A stretch of 64,000 bases of DNA from Sulfurimonas hydrogeniphila (lineage in GTDB: Bacteria; Campylobacterota; Campylobacteria; Campylobacterales; Sulfurimonadaceae), in NCBI RefSeq assembly GCF_009068765.1, contig NZ_CP035534.1:1984001-2048000 (forward strand). The letters are read 5' to 3'. The notes under the pieces were generated by a model. That model made no database searches, was not told the DNA's origin, and saw only the letters and a program-made list of their open reading frames with translations. Position 1 is the first letter of the stretch. Each line of letters begins with the position of its first letter. This document shows, one piece after another, positions 9,006 to 16,484 of the stretch. The translations under genes and the position numbers were made by a program.

Positions 9006-10202
9006 ATGATACGATTTTTCATATTTTTTTTACTGATTACCTCCTCTTTTGCTGCCCATGTGGACAGATACCGGTGGAATAACGGAGAAACCTATCTGGA
9101 TTTTTTACAAAATCACAATCTTCCGTTGCGACCGCTCTACTACAATCTTGACAAGGATGACCAAAGACTCACAGAGGAGATGCGTGCAGGCATTCATTAT
9201 CAGATTTTAAAAGATGACAAAGAAGAGATAGAACAGATTTTACTGCCTTTGAATGATGAACTGCAAATCCATATATACAAAGATGACAAAAGCTACAAAT
9301 TTGAAGCCATTCCCATTATAAGCACAACAAAAACAGAAGCTTTTTACACAACAATAACAAGTTCACCGATGTACAATATTTTAAAAGAAACAGGTTCCAA
9401 AAAACTGGCACAAATTTTTGTTGCCAGTTTCAAACACTCATTAAACTTTAAAAACGACATTCGCAAAGGCGATGAACTTGTCATGATTTATGAACAAAAA
9501 TATCGTCTGGGAGAACCTTTTTCCATGCCTGCTTTAAAAGTCGCCATGATAGAGATGCACCATAAAAAACACTTTATCTACCTCAACAGTGACGGACGTT
9601 ATTATGATGAAAAAGCCCATGAGGTCGAAGGATTTTTACTGGCCCGTCCGGTAAGGGGAGCCAGAATATCTTCTTATTTTACAAAAAGGAGATGGCACCC
9701 TGTACTGCATAAATGGAAGGCACATTTGGGCGTTGACTATGCTGCAAGACGCGGAACACCGGTTATTGCAGCGGGCAGAGGTGTCATTGTATGGGCTTCA
9801 AGAATGGGAAGCTATGGAAATTTGATAAAAATACGCCATGCTGACGGCTATGAAACACGCTATGCCCACTTAAAATCATTCCGCAGGGGTATTCACAGGG
9901 GCAAACGTGTAAAAAAAGGGCAGACTATAGGCTATGTCGGCTCTACAGGCCGCTCTACCGGACCACATCTGCATTTTGAACTCAGGAAAAGAGGACGTGC
10001 AATCAACCCGCTCAGAGTTGTACAGGTAACGACCAAAAAGCTCAAAGGCAAAGCAAAAAAAGCATTTTTACGATTAAAGAAAAACTATGATGAAAGTGTC
10101 AATCTTCACCTCAACAACAAAACAGCCTATAAAAAACGCCCGCCTTTTGAAAACATGTCCTATATTCATCTTTTACAAGGAAAAAAGCAATGGGTAAAAT
10201 AA
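9006..10202 (+). CDS. M23 family metallopeptidase (LytM-type cell-wall hydrolase)
   Basis: This 398 aa protein has a signal peptide (IRFFIFFLLITSSFAAH), an N-terminal CsdI/OapA-like domain, and a C-terminal M23 domain. The zinc ligands are visible as HLGVDYAARRGTPV, then YAHLKSF, then HLHFELRKRG. Such enzymes cut peptidoglycan crosslinks; Helicobacter and Campylobacter homologues (Csd/Pgp3-like) set cell shape. The ATG at 9006 gives a clean signal peptide. The 3' end overlaps the Nudix gene by 13 nt, suggesting translational coupling. Confidence 0.9.
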   Translation: MIRFFIFFLLITSSFAAHVDRYRWNNGETYLDFLQNHNLPLRPLYYNLDKDDQRLTEEMRAGIHYQILKDDKEEIEQILLPLNDELQIHIYKDDKSYKFEAIPIISTTKTEAFYTTITSSPMYNILKETGSKKLAQIFVASFKHSLNFKNDIRKGDELVMIYEQKYRLGEPFSMPALKVAMIEMHHKKHFIYLNSDGRYYDEKAHEVEGFLLARPVRGARISSYFTKRRWHPVLHKWKAHLGVDYAARRGTPVIAAGRGVIVWASRMGSYGNLIKIRHADGYETRYAHLKSFRRGIHRGKRVKKGQTIGYVGSTGRSTGPHLHFELRKRGRAINPLRVVQVTTKKLKGKAKKAFLRLKKNYDESVNLHLNNKTAYKKRPPFENMSYIHLLQGKKQWVK

Positions 10203-10771
10203 CTTCCATAAAAGAGCTCAAAGAACCAAATTTTGTCAAACCGGTGGAAATAAACTACACACAAAACGGCAAAGAAAAAAGATGGGAAGCCGTACTTTCG
10301 CATGACAGTGTTGCCATACTGCTCTATCACACACAAAAAGATGCCTTTGTGCTTGTCAAACAGCTTCGCGCTACCGTGCTTAACAAAAATCAAAACAACG
10401 GTTACATGTATGAACTCTGTGCCGGCATTGTTGACAAAGAGTGTTCCATAGAGCAAATAGCCAAAGAGGAAATTTTGGAAGAGTGCGGATATGATCTGCC
10501 TGTGCAAAATCTGGAAAAAATCAGTGCTTTTTACACCAGTGTCGGCATATCGGGGACCTATCAGACACTCTACTATGCCGAAATTGACGAACATATGAAA
10601 ATAAATGAAGGCGGTGGTCTTGAAGAGGAAGAAATCGAGGTCATTTACATCCCCGTATCTGAAGCAAAAAAGTTTATGTTTGATGAACGCTATCAAAAAA
10701 CAACCGGTGTTTCTTTGGCTTTTTACTGGTTTTTTGATACAAAAAAGTCGGCACTACAGAAAAAAATTTAG
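10190..10771 (+). CDS. Nudix hydrolase of the NUDT14 (UDP-sugar pyrophosphatase) type
   Basis: This 193 aa protein has a Nudix box at residues 79-101 (GIVDKECSIEQIAKEE, then ILEECGY). The first Glu of the canonical GX5EX7REUXEE box is Cys and the Arg is Glu. This pattern, along with YELCAGIVD before it and a SVGISGTYQTLYYAE segment after, closely resembles human NUDT14, which hydrolyses UDP-glucose and ADP-ribose. A nucleotide-sugar pyrophosphatase is therefore more likely than a MutT-type enzyme. SD AAGGA precedes the ATG inside the peptidase gene. Confidence 0.85.
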   Translation: MGKITSIKELKEPNFVKPVEINYTQNGKEKRWEAVLSHDSVAILLYHTQKDAFVLVKQLRATVLNKNQNNGYMYELCAGIVDKECSIEQIAKEEILEECGYDLPVQNLEKISAFYTSVGISGTYQTLYYAEIDEHMKINEGGGLEEEEIEVIYIPVSEAKKFMFDERYQKTTGVSLAFYWFFDTKKSALQKKI

Positions 10772-10800
10772 TTTTTTTCCAAGTCATGCTTTAGCATAGA

Positions 10801-10854
10801 AAGTACCGATTCCGTAGTCATCCTCCCTCTCCAAACCCAAACTTCAGTCTGGGC
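10801..10854 (-). repeat. Two-hairpin dispersed repeat, partial copy
   Basis: On the minus strand this copy has hairpin A (CCCAGACT GA AGTTTGGG at 10836-10853) followed by a purine-rich spacer GGAGAGGGAGG and the start of hairpin B (GGAATCGGTACTT at its end). The stretch 10801-10830 is repeated directly at 10905-10934 with few changes. It lies in the 356 bp gene-free gap between the Nudix gene and priA, which otherwise holds only related repeats. Confidence 0.65.
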
Positions 10855-10890
10855 TGTGCGGCATGAGAGTTCAAAAGATGAAGCAAAGAC

Positions 10891-10962
10891 ATCAGTCGGC
10901 ACTGAAGTACCGATTCCGGGGTCATTCTTCCTCTCGGCATCGAGGCTTCAGTCTCAATGCCA
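10891..10962 (-). repeat. Two-hairpin dispersed repeat, full copy
   Basis: On the minus strand: hairpin A (GGCATTGAG-ACTGAAGC-CTCGATGCC), a spacer containing GAGAGGAAGAATGA, then hairpin B with core CGGTACTTCAGTGCCG and end ACTGAT. The order stem A, GAGRGGGA-type spacer, stem B is shared with the copies at 12671 and 15072. Both stems are centred on ACTGAAGT or its complement. Confidence 0.65.
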
Positions 10963-11089
10963 TTAAGTTAAGCGGCTTTTTCGGAACCCGTACTTCAGTG
11001 CGGACTTTGTGTCTTTCAAGACTAAGGCCTAGGTTCCAAAAGAATATCGAACTTTTTTCTTAACTTAATGGTATTGAGACTTTAGTCTT
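10942..11089. repeat. Nested inverted repeat in the nudix-priA gap
   Basis: Arms 10942-10972 and 11059-11089 are reverse complements at about 26 of 31 positions, including the identical AATG-CATTAAGTTAAG-type core read in opposite directions. Inside are further dyads: GGAACC (10983) with GGTTCC (11033), CCGTACT-TC-AGTGCGG (10988-11003), and GTCTT-TC-AAGAC. It could be two repeat elements in opposite orientation, or a convergent terminator region for the Nudix and priA genes. Confidence 0.6.
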
Positions 11090-11127
11090 GGTTTTACTGC
11101 ATTACAGCCAAAAATCCTTCGTATGAA

Positions 11128-13044
11128 CTACCCAAACTCTATGGGGTCCATATCTATTTCTGCCAAAGCCACTTTAGCTTTTTTTACTGCTTTTATGATA
11201 TCGGTGCTTTTATCAGCCCGCAAAAGTATCTCAAATCTGTACTTGTTCGCCACTTTTTCTATGGCACATTTTTTTGCACCGACAATTTCCACACCTTTAC
11301 ATGTAAGCAGATTTTCATGCATTTTTCGCATCTGTTCTTGTGCTTTTGCTCCGTTTTTATGGGCAAACAAAATACGACACAGTTTTTTATAAGGCGGGTA
11401 AAGTTCTTTTCTGAAAACCTTTTCTTCTTCCAAAAAATCTTCATATTTTTCTATATATGCTTTGAAAAAATCTTCATTGAAAGTCTGCACAATGACCTTT
11501 GCATCTTTTGCCCGTCCGCTTCGTCCGGCTACCTGAATCAAAGAAGCAAGCGCTTTTTCCCGCGCACGGTAATCACCCATGTTCAGCATGTTGTCCATAC
11601 CCAAAACCACAGCCAAAGTGACTCCGTGATAATCATGCCCTTTTGAGAGCATTTGAGTGCCGACAAGAATATCACTCTCTTTGTCATTAAAACGCTTTAA
11701 TGCTTTTTTGAGTTTATTCGCGGTTGTGATGACATCTCTGTCAAACTGTTCTATTTTTGTTTCTGGAAAAATTTCACTTAAAATTTTTGCCGCTTCTGCC
11801 GTTCCAAGTCTAGAACTGGACAAATTCTGACTGTGACACTCCGGACAGACTTGCGGTATAGCCTGCGTAAAATTACAATAGTGGCATTTAAGTGCGCGTG
11901 AATGCTGATGTACGCTCATACCGACACTGCAAAAGGCACATTTTACAGTATGCCCGCAGTCTTGACACTGCAAATATTTAAAATTGGCACGTGTGGGCAA
12001 AAAGACAATGGACTGCTCTTTTTTTTCAATAACTTCTTGCAAATTTTTCAGAATCAAAGGCGAAAGAGTTTCCGCACTTTTTTCATATATAAATTTTTTA
12101 TCTGCACTGAAATGTCCCCCTTTGAGCCTAAAATGAGGAAATTTCACATAAGAGGTCAAAGAGGGTGTCGCACTGCCAAGCACTACGGGAACAGCATATA
12201 ATTTTCCCATATATATGGCCAGATCTCTTGCATTGTATCGCGGTCTTGAAGATGACTTATAACTCTCATCATGCTCCTCATCTACAACAATGAGTCCCAG
12301 ATTTTTGACAGGCAAAAAAAGAGCTGAACGGGCACCTGCAATGATTTTTGCTTCACCTGCATATATTTTTTCCAGTGCTTTTTTCTTTGCCAATGGGGTG
12401 AGTTTTGAATGCCACATCACAAAATCTTCACCAAAATGTTCTTTGAGACGTTTGGACATCTGCGGTGTCAGAGAGATTTCAGGCATTAAAAAGATGGATG
12501 TTTTTTCTTCTTGAATCATCTGTTCAAAGTATTTCATATAGACTTCTGTTTTTCCGCTGCCTGTATCGCCGAAAAGAAGGGAGACTTTGTGTTGTTTTAA
12601 GAAGGTGAGTGCTTTTTCCTGTTTTGATGAAAGTATAATTTTTGAGGTACTTTTTATGTTCTTATGACGTACAGCCCAGACTGAAGTCTGGGTTTCGAGG
12701 GCTGCGGCCTCAGTTTCATTTGCACCTGGAACCGCTACTTCAGTGCCGGCTGATTTATGCGGCAATATTAAAGCCAAAGCATCTCCGAGTGAGCAGATAT
12801 AATAAGAGGCTATAAACTTTGCCAAAATGAGCTGTTTGTCTGAAAAACAAAATGCACTCACTTCCAAAATTTCATGTGTTTTAAAATCAGGCTGTTTACA
12901 TGTAGCAATAACAACACCGTTGACTACTCTGTTTCTTACATGTACGCTGACACGGGTGCCGATTTCTATCTCTTGTTCTGAGTGATAGGTAAACTCACCA
13001 AGCGGTGAACCTATGAGTGCTATATTGTAGTAATTTATACGCAA
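11128..13044 (-). CDS. priA: primosomal protein N' (replication restart helicase PriA)
   Basis: PriA reloads DnaB at collapsed forks. The 638 aa protein has the N-terminal 3'-DNA-binding domain (1-95), a helicase core with Walker A FGDTGSGKTEVY and DEEHDESYK, paired zinc-binding cysteines (CQDCG, CAFC, CHYC, CPEC), and a C-terminal domain ending AEIDMDPIEFG. The start is TTG with only a weak SD. Residues about 98-125 (from SAGTEVAVPG to SVWAV) have no counterpart expected in PriA and are encoded by a dispersed palindromic repeat, placed between the DNA-binding and helicase domains. The frame is intact, so the protein is probably functional. Confidence 0.95.
   Translation of the reverse strand: MRINYYNIALIGSPLGEFTYHSEQEIEIGTRVSVHVRNRVVNGVVIATCKQPDFKTHEILEVSAFCFSDKQLILAKFIASYYICSLGDALALILPHKSAGTEVAVPGANETEAAALETQTSVWAVRHKNIKSTSKIILSSKQEKALTFLKQHKVSLLFGDTGSGKTEVYMKYFEQMIQEEKTSIFLMPEISLTPQMSKRLKEHFGEDFVMWHSKLTPLAKKKALEKIYAGEAKIIAGARSALFLPVKNLGLIVVDEEHDESYKSSSRPRYNARDLAIYMGKLYAVPVVLGSATPSLTSYVKFPHFRLKGGHFSADKKFIYEKSAETLSPLILKNLQEVIEKKEQSIVFLPTRANFKYLQCQDCGHTVKCAFCSVGMSVHQHSRALKCHYCNFTQAIPQVCPECHSQNLSSSRLGTAEAAKILSEIFPETKIEQFDRDVITTANKLKKALKRFNDKESDILVGTQMLSKGHDYHGVTLAVVLGMDNMLNMGDYRAREKALASLIQVAGRSGRAKDAKVIVQTFNEDFFKAYIEKYEDFLEEEKVFRKELYPPYKKLCRILFAHKNGAKAQEQMRKMHENLLTCKGVEIVGAKKCAIEKVANKYRFEILLRADKSTDIIKAVKKAKVALAEIDMDPIEFG
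12671..12753 (+). repeat. Two-hairpin dispersed repeat inserted in priA
   Basis: Hairpin A is perfect: CCCAGACT-GA-AGTCTGGG (12675-12692). A spacer with CGAGGGCTGCGGCCTC follows, then hairpin B with GGAACCG and core TACTTCAGTG, ending CCGGCTGAT (12728-12753). It shares TGCCGGCTGAT with the copy at 15072 and the ACAGCCCAGACTGAAGT stretch with the copy at 10801 (minus strand). It lies wholly in the priA coding sequence and keeps the frame. Confidence 0.7.
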
Positions 13045-13080
13045 ATTTAAAAAGATTTATTTACACTATATGATATAGTA

Positions 13081-13176
13081 CTAACTATCAATTTCGATTA
13101 TTTGTTTTGTTCCGTATATTATTGTAGCTGCAAAAAGAACTGCTACTGCTACAATTGCAATTGTTGCCAAATCCAT
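13081..13176 (-). CDS. 31-residue single-pass membrane peptide
   Basis: The peptide starts MDLATIAIVAVAVLFAA and ends EIDS: one hydrophobic helix with a short polar tail. An SD (AAAGGA) lies 8 nt before the ATG, which supports real translation. It sits 63 nt downstream of another small membrane gene on the same strand and just upstream of priA. I do not recognise a family. It could be a subunit-type or regulatory membrane peptide. Confidence 0.5.
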   Translation of the reverse strand: MDLATIAIVAVAVLFAATIIYGTKQIIEIDS

Positions 13177-13239
13177 TTTATAAATCCTTTAATCTTTTTA
13201 TATTCGAATGAATACTCCGTGATATTATAATAAATAAAG

Positions 13240-13377
13240 TCAAAAGAGAATTGTTATATTATTGGAAACATACAACCTTGATACACCTGCACCCAGTGTT
13301 AATATAATAGCGACTAGAATATTCAAATAACTCTTCAGTGCGCCAATATGCTCTTTTATCTCATCTATTTTAGCCAT
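13240..13377 (-). CDS. 45-residue small membrane protein
   Basis: The protein has a charged N-terminus (MAKIDEIKEHIGALKSY), one hydrophobic helix (LNILVAIILTLGAG) and a short tail. This layout, charged amphipathic start then one helix, resembles small hypothetical membrane proteins common in Campylobacterota. There is no clear SD, but a perfect TATAAT (minus strand, 13383-13388) lies 5 nt before the ATG, so transcription could begin at or next to the start codon (leaderless mRNA). Function unknown. Confidence 0.45.
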   Translation of the reverse strand: MAKIDEIKEHIGALKSYLNILVAIILTLGAGVSRLYVSNNITILF

Positions 13378-13408
13378 ACTTAATTATACTCGAATTTCGA
13401 TTAATTAT

Positions 13409-13909
13409 TTAGTCTACAAGTTTATCGCAAATTGTATCTTGACCGGTATTTAAATCAAATCTACCTGTTGTAGGGCTATAGGTAAACGCACAATCTTTAC
13501 CGCCGATTTTGTAGACATAATGCAAATAAGGCGGAGCATCGTCTGTTGTACTCCAATGTCCGTCAGTATCGCCGGCAGTTACACCGTACATCAGCAACTC
13601 TCTTGTTCCGTTTCCGTCAAAAAGAGTTGTACTGTTTTGACTCAAACCCGATATATAATCCGGATCGCCTTGAATAATATGTGCCTGTCTGTCTGTAATT
13701 ATAGCAGAGCGTATAGAGGCAATATCTGCACGTCCTTTGCTTATCTGGGCATCTGTTCTTGTTGCAGCAAACTTGGGAATGGCAATACTTGCCAAGATAC
13801 CCAACACAACAATGACAAAGACAAGCTCTATCATTGTAAAAGCGTTTTGCAACGAGTGCCCTTGGGCTGCCTGTTTTGATTTTTTCATAAACATATAACC
13901 TTTTTTCAA
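13409..13909 (-). CDS. type IV pilin / type II secretion pseudopilin-like protein
   Basis: This 166 aa protein has a class III prepilin signal: a basic leader, then AFTMIELVFVIVVLGILAS, with the conserved Glu5 and a hydrophobic N-terminal helix. It ends in a disulfide-capable C-terminal region (DCAFTYS ... DTICDKLVD). The first ATG overlaps the upstream pilin gene's stop by 4 nt; ATGs at codons 6 and 8 are also possible. Pilins of this kind serve DNA uptake, secretion or adhesion; the presence of comEC on this window makes uptake possible but unproven. Confidence 0.85.
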   Translation of the reverse strand: MKKGYMFMKKSKQAAQGHSLQNAFTMIELVFVIVVLGILASIAIPKFAATRTDAQISKGRADIASIRSAIITDRQAHIIQGDPDYISGLSQNSTTLFDGNGTRELLMYGVTAGDTDGHWSTTDDAPPYLHYVYKIGGKDCAFTYSPTTGRFDLNTGQDTICDKLVD

Positions 13910-14388
13910 TAAGTAACAGATGTTCCACGGAGTTTCATTGGGTATTGCGTGGCATCTATAGCACTTTGCAGTGCTGTACAGAGTGTATCACTGTTTGGGT
14001 TGCCAAAGAGAATTGTTAAATTATCATCATTTGGACCTGTCTGTATCTGTATTGTAGCACAATCATTCACAGAACCCACTTGAATAACTGCTTTTTTATC
14101 GGCTACAGAAATAATAGCTTCTCCTGTATTTTCCAAAGAAGATATAGCATTGGACATTACAGACAAATTATTTTCAGTTTTTGCTTTACTCATTGCATAC
14201 GAAGCAATTTCAGATGCCCCTGTCATTATATTCATTGCTATTTTAGAGACTTCAGCATCATCTCTGGTTGCAGCCAGCCTCGGAAGTGCAACAGCTGCCA
14301 AAATACCTAAAATAACAATGACAAAAACCAATTCAATCATTGTAAAAGCGCTGTGAAAAGAATGTCTCTGAAATCTATTTTTCATCAC
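13906..14388 (-). CDS. type IV pilin / pseudopilin-like protein
   Basis: This 160 aa protein has the prepilin motif SAFTMIELVFVIVILGILAAVALPRL after a short basic leader (split here: SAFTMIELVF plus VIVILGILAA). Two cysteines occur in the C-terminal half (NDCATIQ, DTLCTAL), as in minor pilins. It overlaps the next pilin gene by 4 nt, so both are co-translated. The 196 nt before it are AT-rich, carry -10-like sequences and no gene. Confidence 0.85.
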   Translation of the reverse strand: MMKNRFQRHSFHSAFTMIELVFVIVILGILAAVALPRLAATRDDAEVSKIAMNIMTGASEIASYAMSKAKTENNLSVMSNAISSLENTGEAIISVADKKAVIQVGSVNDCATIQIQTGPNDDNLTILFGNPNSDTLCTALQSAIDATQYPMKLRGTSVTY

Positions 14389-14584
14389 TATTTATTCCTT
14401 AATAATATAAAAAAACTGGATTTGTTTATAATATCATAATTTTTATTATTTTAGTTTTAAAGTTTGGAGAGATTCTATAACTTAGATAGGTAATGGAATA
14501 AGAGCTTAAAGAAAATAAAAATATTTTACAGAAATTCCCAACTCATAAATTGAGAATATCTGCAATATTAATCAGTAGTAAATA

Positions 14585-14962
14585 TTAATATACTATATTA
14601 GTACCACCGAATTGATGTGTCCCATTTAAATCTTTGGCCTCAACCGCAGTCTTTACATTAGCACAATAAGTTCCACCAGCACCAGTATAAGTTACTGTAA
14701 TATTACCATCAGTTGCTGAAGTCCCCGTAGAAACACTATAACATTTAAGTTGCGTACAAGATGCTGAACTATTATCTTCTGTTCCTGTTGCTGTATAAGC
14801 ATTACCCGCATCATTTATACATGTAGCAATATTTGTAAGCTCCGTTGAAGCTTTCGCATCATCACGCGTAGCTGCAAGCTTTGGAATGGCAACTGCTGCC
14901 AAAATACCTAAAATAACGATAACGAAGATCAATTCGATCATTGTAAAACCAGCTCTTTTCAT
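14585..14962 (-). CDS. type IV pilin / pseudopilin-like protein (small)
   Basis: This 125 aa protein has a short leader MKRAG, predicted cleavage before Phe6 (FTMIELIFVIVILGILAAV), then a small globular domain with four cysteines (TCIND, SCTQLKCYS, TYCANV). The compact Cys-rich head suggests a pilin with one or two disulfides. It is separated by 196 nt from the other two pilin genes and likely has its own promoter; AGGAG lies just before the ATG. Confidence 0.85.
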   Translation of the reverse strand: MKRAGFTMIELIFVIVILGILAAVAIPKLAATRDDAKASTELTNIATCINDAGNAYTATGTEDNSSASCTQLKCYSVSTGTSATDGNITVTYTGAGGTYCANVKTAVEAKDLNGTHQFGGTNIVY

Positions 14963-15071
14963 AAGAACTCCTTATATTTTTAAAAATTGGATTACACTGG
15001 TAATCTTAGAAAACATTATGGACCTATTTTCATTAAAGTTTGCTTAATCTGATTGTTTTCAATTTAAACGA

Positions 15072-15142
15072 GGCATTGCCCGCACTAAAGTACGGATTCC
15101 GGGAGGGAATGATTTAGGAACCGGTATTGTAATGCCGGCTGA
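15072..15142 (+). repeat. Two-hairpin dispersed repeat upstream of flgB
   Basis: Hairpin A is CCGCACTAAAGTACGG (15080-15095), the spacer ATTCCGGGAGGGAAT is itself a dyad, and hairpin B begins GGAACCGG and ends CCGGCTGAT with arms CCGGTATT and AATGCCGG (15121-15138). It has the same A-spacer-B layout as the copies at 10891 and 12671, and ends 8 nt before the sigma-54 promoter of flgB. Confidence 0.65.
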
Positions 15143-15150
15143 TAAAATAT

Positions 15151-15168
15151 TTGGAATAAAAGTTGCTT
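15151..15168 (+). promoter_or_regulatory. sigma-54 (RpoN) promoter for flgB
   Basis: TTGGAATAAAAGTTGCTT has GG at 15153-15154 and GC at 15165-15166 separated by exactly 10 nt, the -24/-12 layout. It matches the TTGGAAC-N5-TTGCTT form described for Campylobacter rpoN promoters. The predicted start near 15178 leaves a short leader with SD AAGGAG (15192-15197) before the flgB ATG. Rod and hook genes in this phylum are classically RpoN-dependent. Confidence 0.75.
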
Positions 15169-15203
15169 ATTATCTGTTATTACATGTAAACAAGGAGTCA
15201 TTG

Positions 15204-15635
15204 ATGAGCATTGAAATTTCCAAAACCCATTCTCTTTTAACGAAAGCGATGGACTATCGTGTTGCACGTCAGGATATGATAGCATCAAATATTGCCAATG
15301 CGGACACGCCTTATTACAAACCGAGAGATATCAGCTTTGAAGATGCTTTGATTGCACAAAAAAATACCCTTTATCAGGACAATACACATCAGTTGAAAAT
15401 GGCTCGTACCAATGCCAATCATTTGGCGCCAAAAGAAGAGACAAGCGATCTCAAACCCACACTCTTTTTCAGAGACGGACATATGGCTCGCAATGACGGC
15501 AACTCTGTCGATATAGATGTGGAAACAACCGAAATGAGCAAGAACTCCATTATGTTTAATGCCATTGTCATGGCAGCCAAAAAAGATGCAGGCATTTTCA
15601 AAAGTGTCATAGATGCTTCTGCAAAAGTAAATTAA
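15204..15635 (+). CDS. flgB: flagellar basal body rod protein FlgB
   Basis: FlgB forms the proximal rod of the flagellum in the periplasm. The 143 aa protein contains the rod signature DMIASNIANADTPYYKPRD near the N-terminus and a C-terminal amphipathic helix. SD AAGGAG lies 6 nt before this ATG. It is the first gene of flgB-flgC-fliE-ftsI, the order found in Campylobacter, and is preceded by a sigma-54 promoter. Confidence 0.96.
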   Translation: MSIEISKTHSLLTKAMDYRVARQDMIASNIANADTPYYKPRDISFEDALIAQKNTLYQDNTHQLKMARTNANHLAPKEETSDLKPTLFFRDGHMARNDGNSVDIDVETTEMSKNSIMFNAIVMAAKKDAGIFKSVIDASAKVN

Positions 15636-15647
15636 GGATAGACAACC

Positions 15648-16142
15648 ATGAGTAACTTTCTCAACAGTTTTGATATCAGCGGATACGGACTCTCAGCCCA
15701 AAGAGTCCGTGTCAATGTCATTTCAAGCAATATAGCCAATGCCCAGACAACAAGAACAGAAGAAGGCGGACCCTATCGTCGCAAAGAGGTTGTTTTTAAA
15801 GCAGTAAACTTTAATGATGTATACAACAAAGCCCTGGGTGGGACTGCACAAAGTGCCAAATATCAAGACCCTTTGAATGAAGGGCAATTTGGACAAAAGG
15901 TAAATCCTGCTATAATGAGTGTAGTAGTTGACAAAATTGTAAGAGACGACAGCAAACCTCTTATGAAATTTGAGCCAAACAACCCGGATGCAGATGCAAA
16001 CGGATATGTGGCATATCCAAATATTAATCCTGTTGTGGAAATGTCCGATTTGGTAGAGGCAACACGCTCCTACCAGGCAAATGTTGCGGCATTTCAAAGT
16101 GCAAAGGATATGGCAAACGCTGCCATATCACTGTTACAGTAA
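15648..16142 (+). CDS. flgC: flagellar basal body rod protein FlgC
   Basis: FlgC is a second proximal rod component. The 164 aa protein has the rod motif VISSNIANAQTTRTEEGG and the C-terminal VEMSDLVEATRSYQANVAAF, both diagnostic. It follows flgB by 12 nt with SD AAGGATAG, and precedes fliE by 18 nt, so the three form one transcript. Confidence 0.97.
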   Translation: MSNFLNSFDISGYGLSAQRVRVNVISSNIANAQTTRTEEGGPYRRKEVVFKAVNFNDVYNKALGGTAQSAKYQDPLNEGQFGQKVNPAIMSVVVDKIVRDDSKPLMKFEPNNPDADANGYVAYPNINPVVEMSDLVEATRSYQANVAAFQSAKDMANAAISLLQ

Positions 16143-16160
16143 AAAAGGAAGTGAAAGATT

Positions 16161-16460
16161 ATGAACAACATTAATAATATTTCCGGTGCTTCAACAGCAG
16201 ACCTTTTAAAACAAAAAGGCAGTACTGAAAAAACCGGTGGCGAAGCTTTTGCTCAGCAGTTAAAATCAGCCCTCAATGAGGTTAATGAGATTCAAAAAGA
16301 GAGCGAAGAAGCTATAGCCGATTTGGCAACAGGCCAGGTAAAAGATCTCCATCAGGCAGCTCTTGCAATCGGCAAAGCAGAAACAAGTATGAAACTTATG
16401 TTAGAGATTCGAAACAAAGCATTAAATGCCTACAAAGAGATTGGCAGAACACAATTATAA
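16161..16460 (+). CDS. fliE: flagellar hook-basal body complex protein FliE
   Basis: FliE links the MS ring to the rod and is needed for export of rod proteins. The 99 aa protein has the typical C-terminal region DLHQAALAIGKAETSMKLML followed by EIRNKALNAYKEI. Placement directly after flgC confirms the call. SD AAGGAAG lies before the ATG. Confidence 0.95.
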   Translation: MNNINNISGASTADLLKQKGSTEKTGGEAFAQQLKSALNEVNEIQKESEEAIADLATGQVKDLHQAALAIGKAETSMKLMLEIRNKALNAYKEIGRTQL

Positions 16461-16484
16461 TCTGCCTCTGCACATAATAACTTC

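Noticed and set aside
10863-11063. 66-codon open frame in the nudix-priA gap
   Set aside because: It runs through the palindromic repeats, has no SD and gives an Arg/Ser-rich sequence with no fold pattern; best seen as a by-product of the repeats.
10801-11100. CRISPR array
   Set aside because: Direct repeats here are few, unequal and spaced 104 nt apart, with internal palindromes and no cas genes; they fit dispersed repeats.
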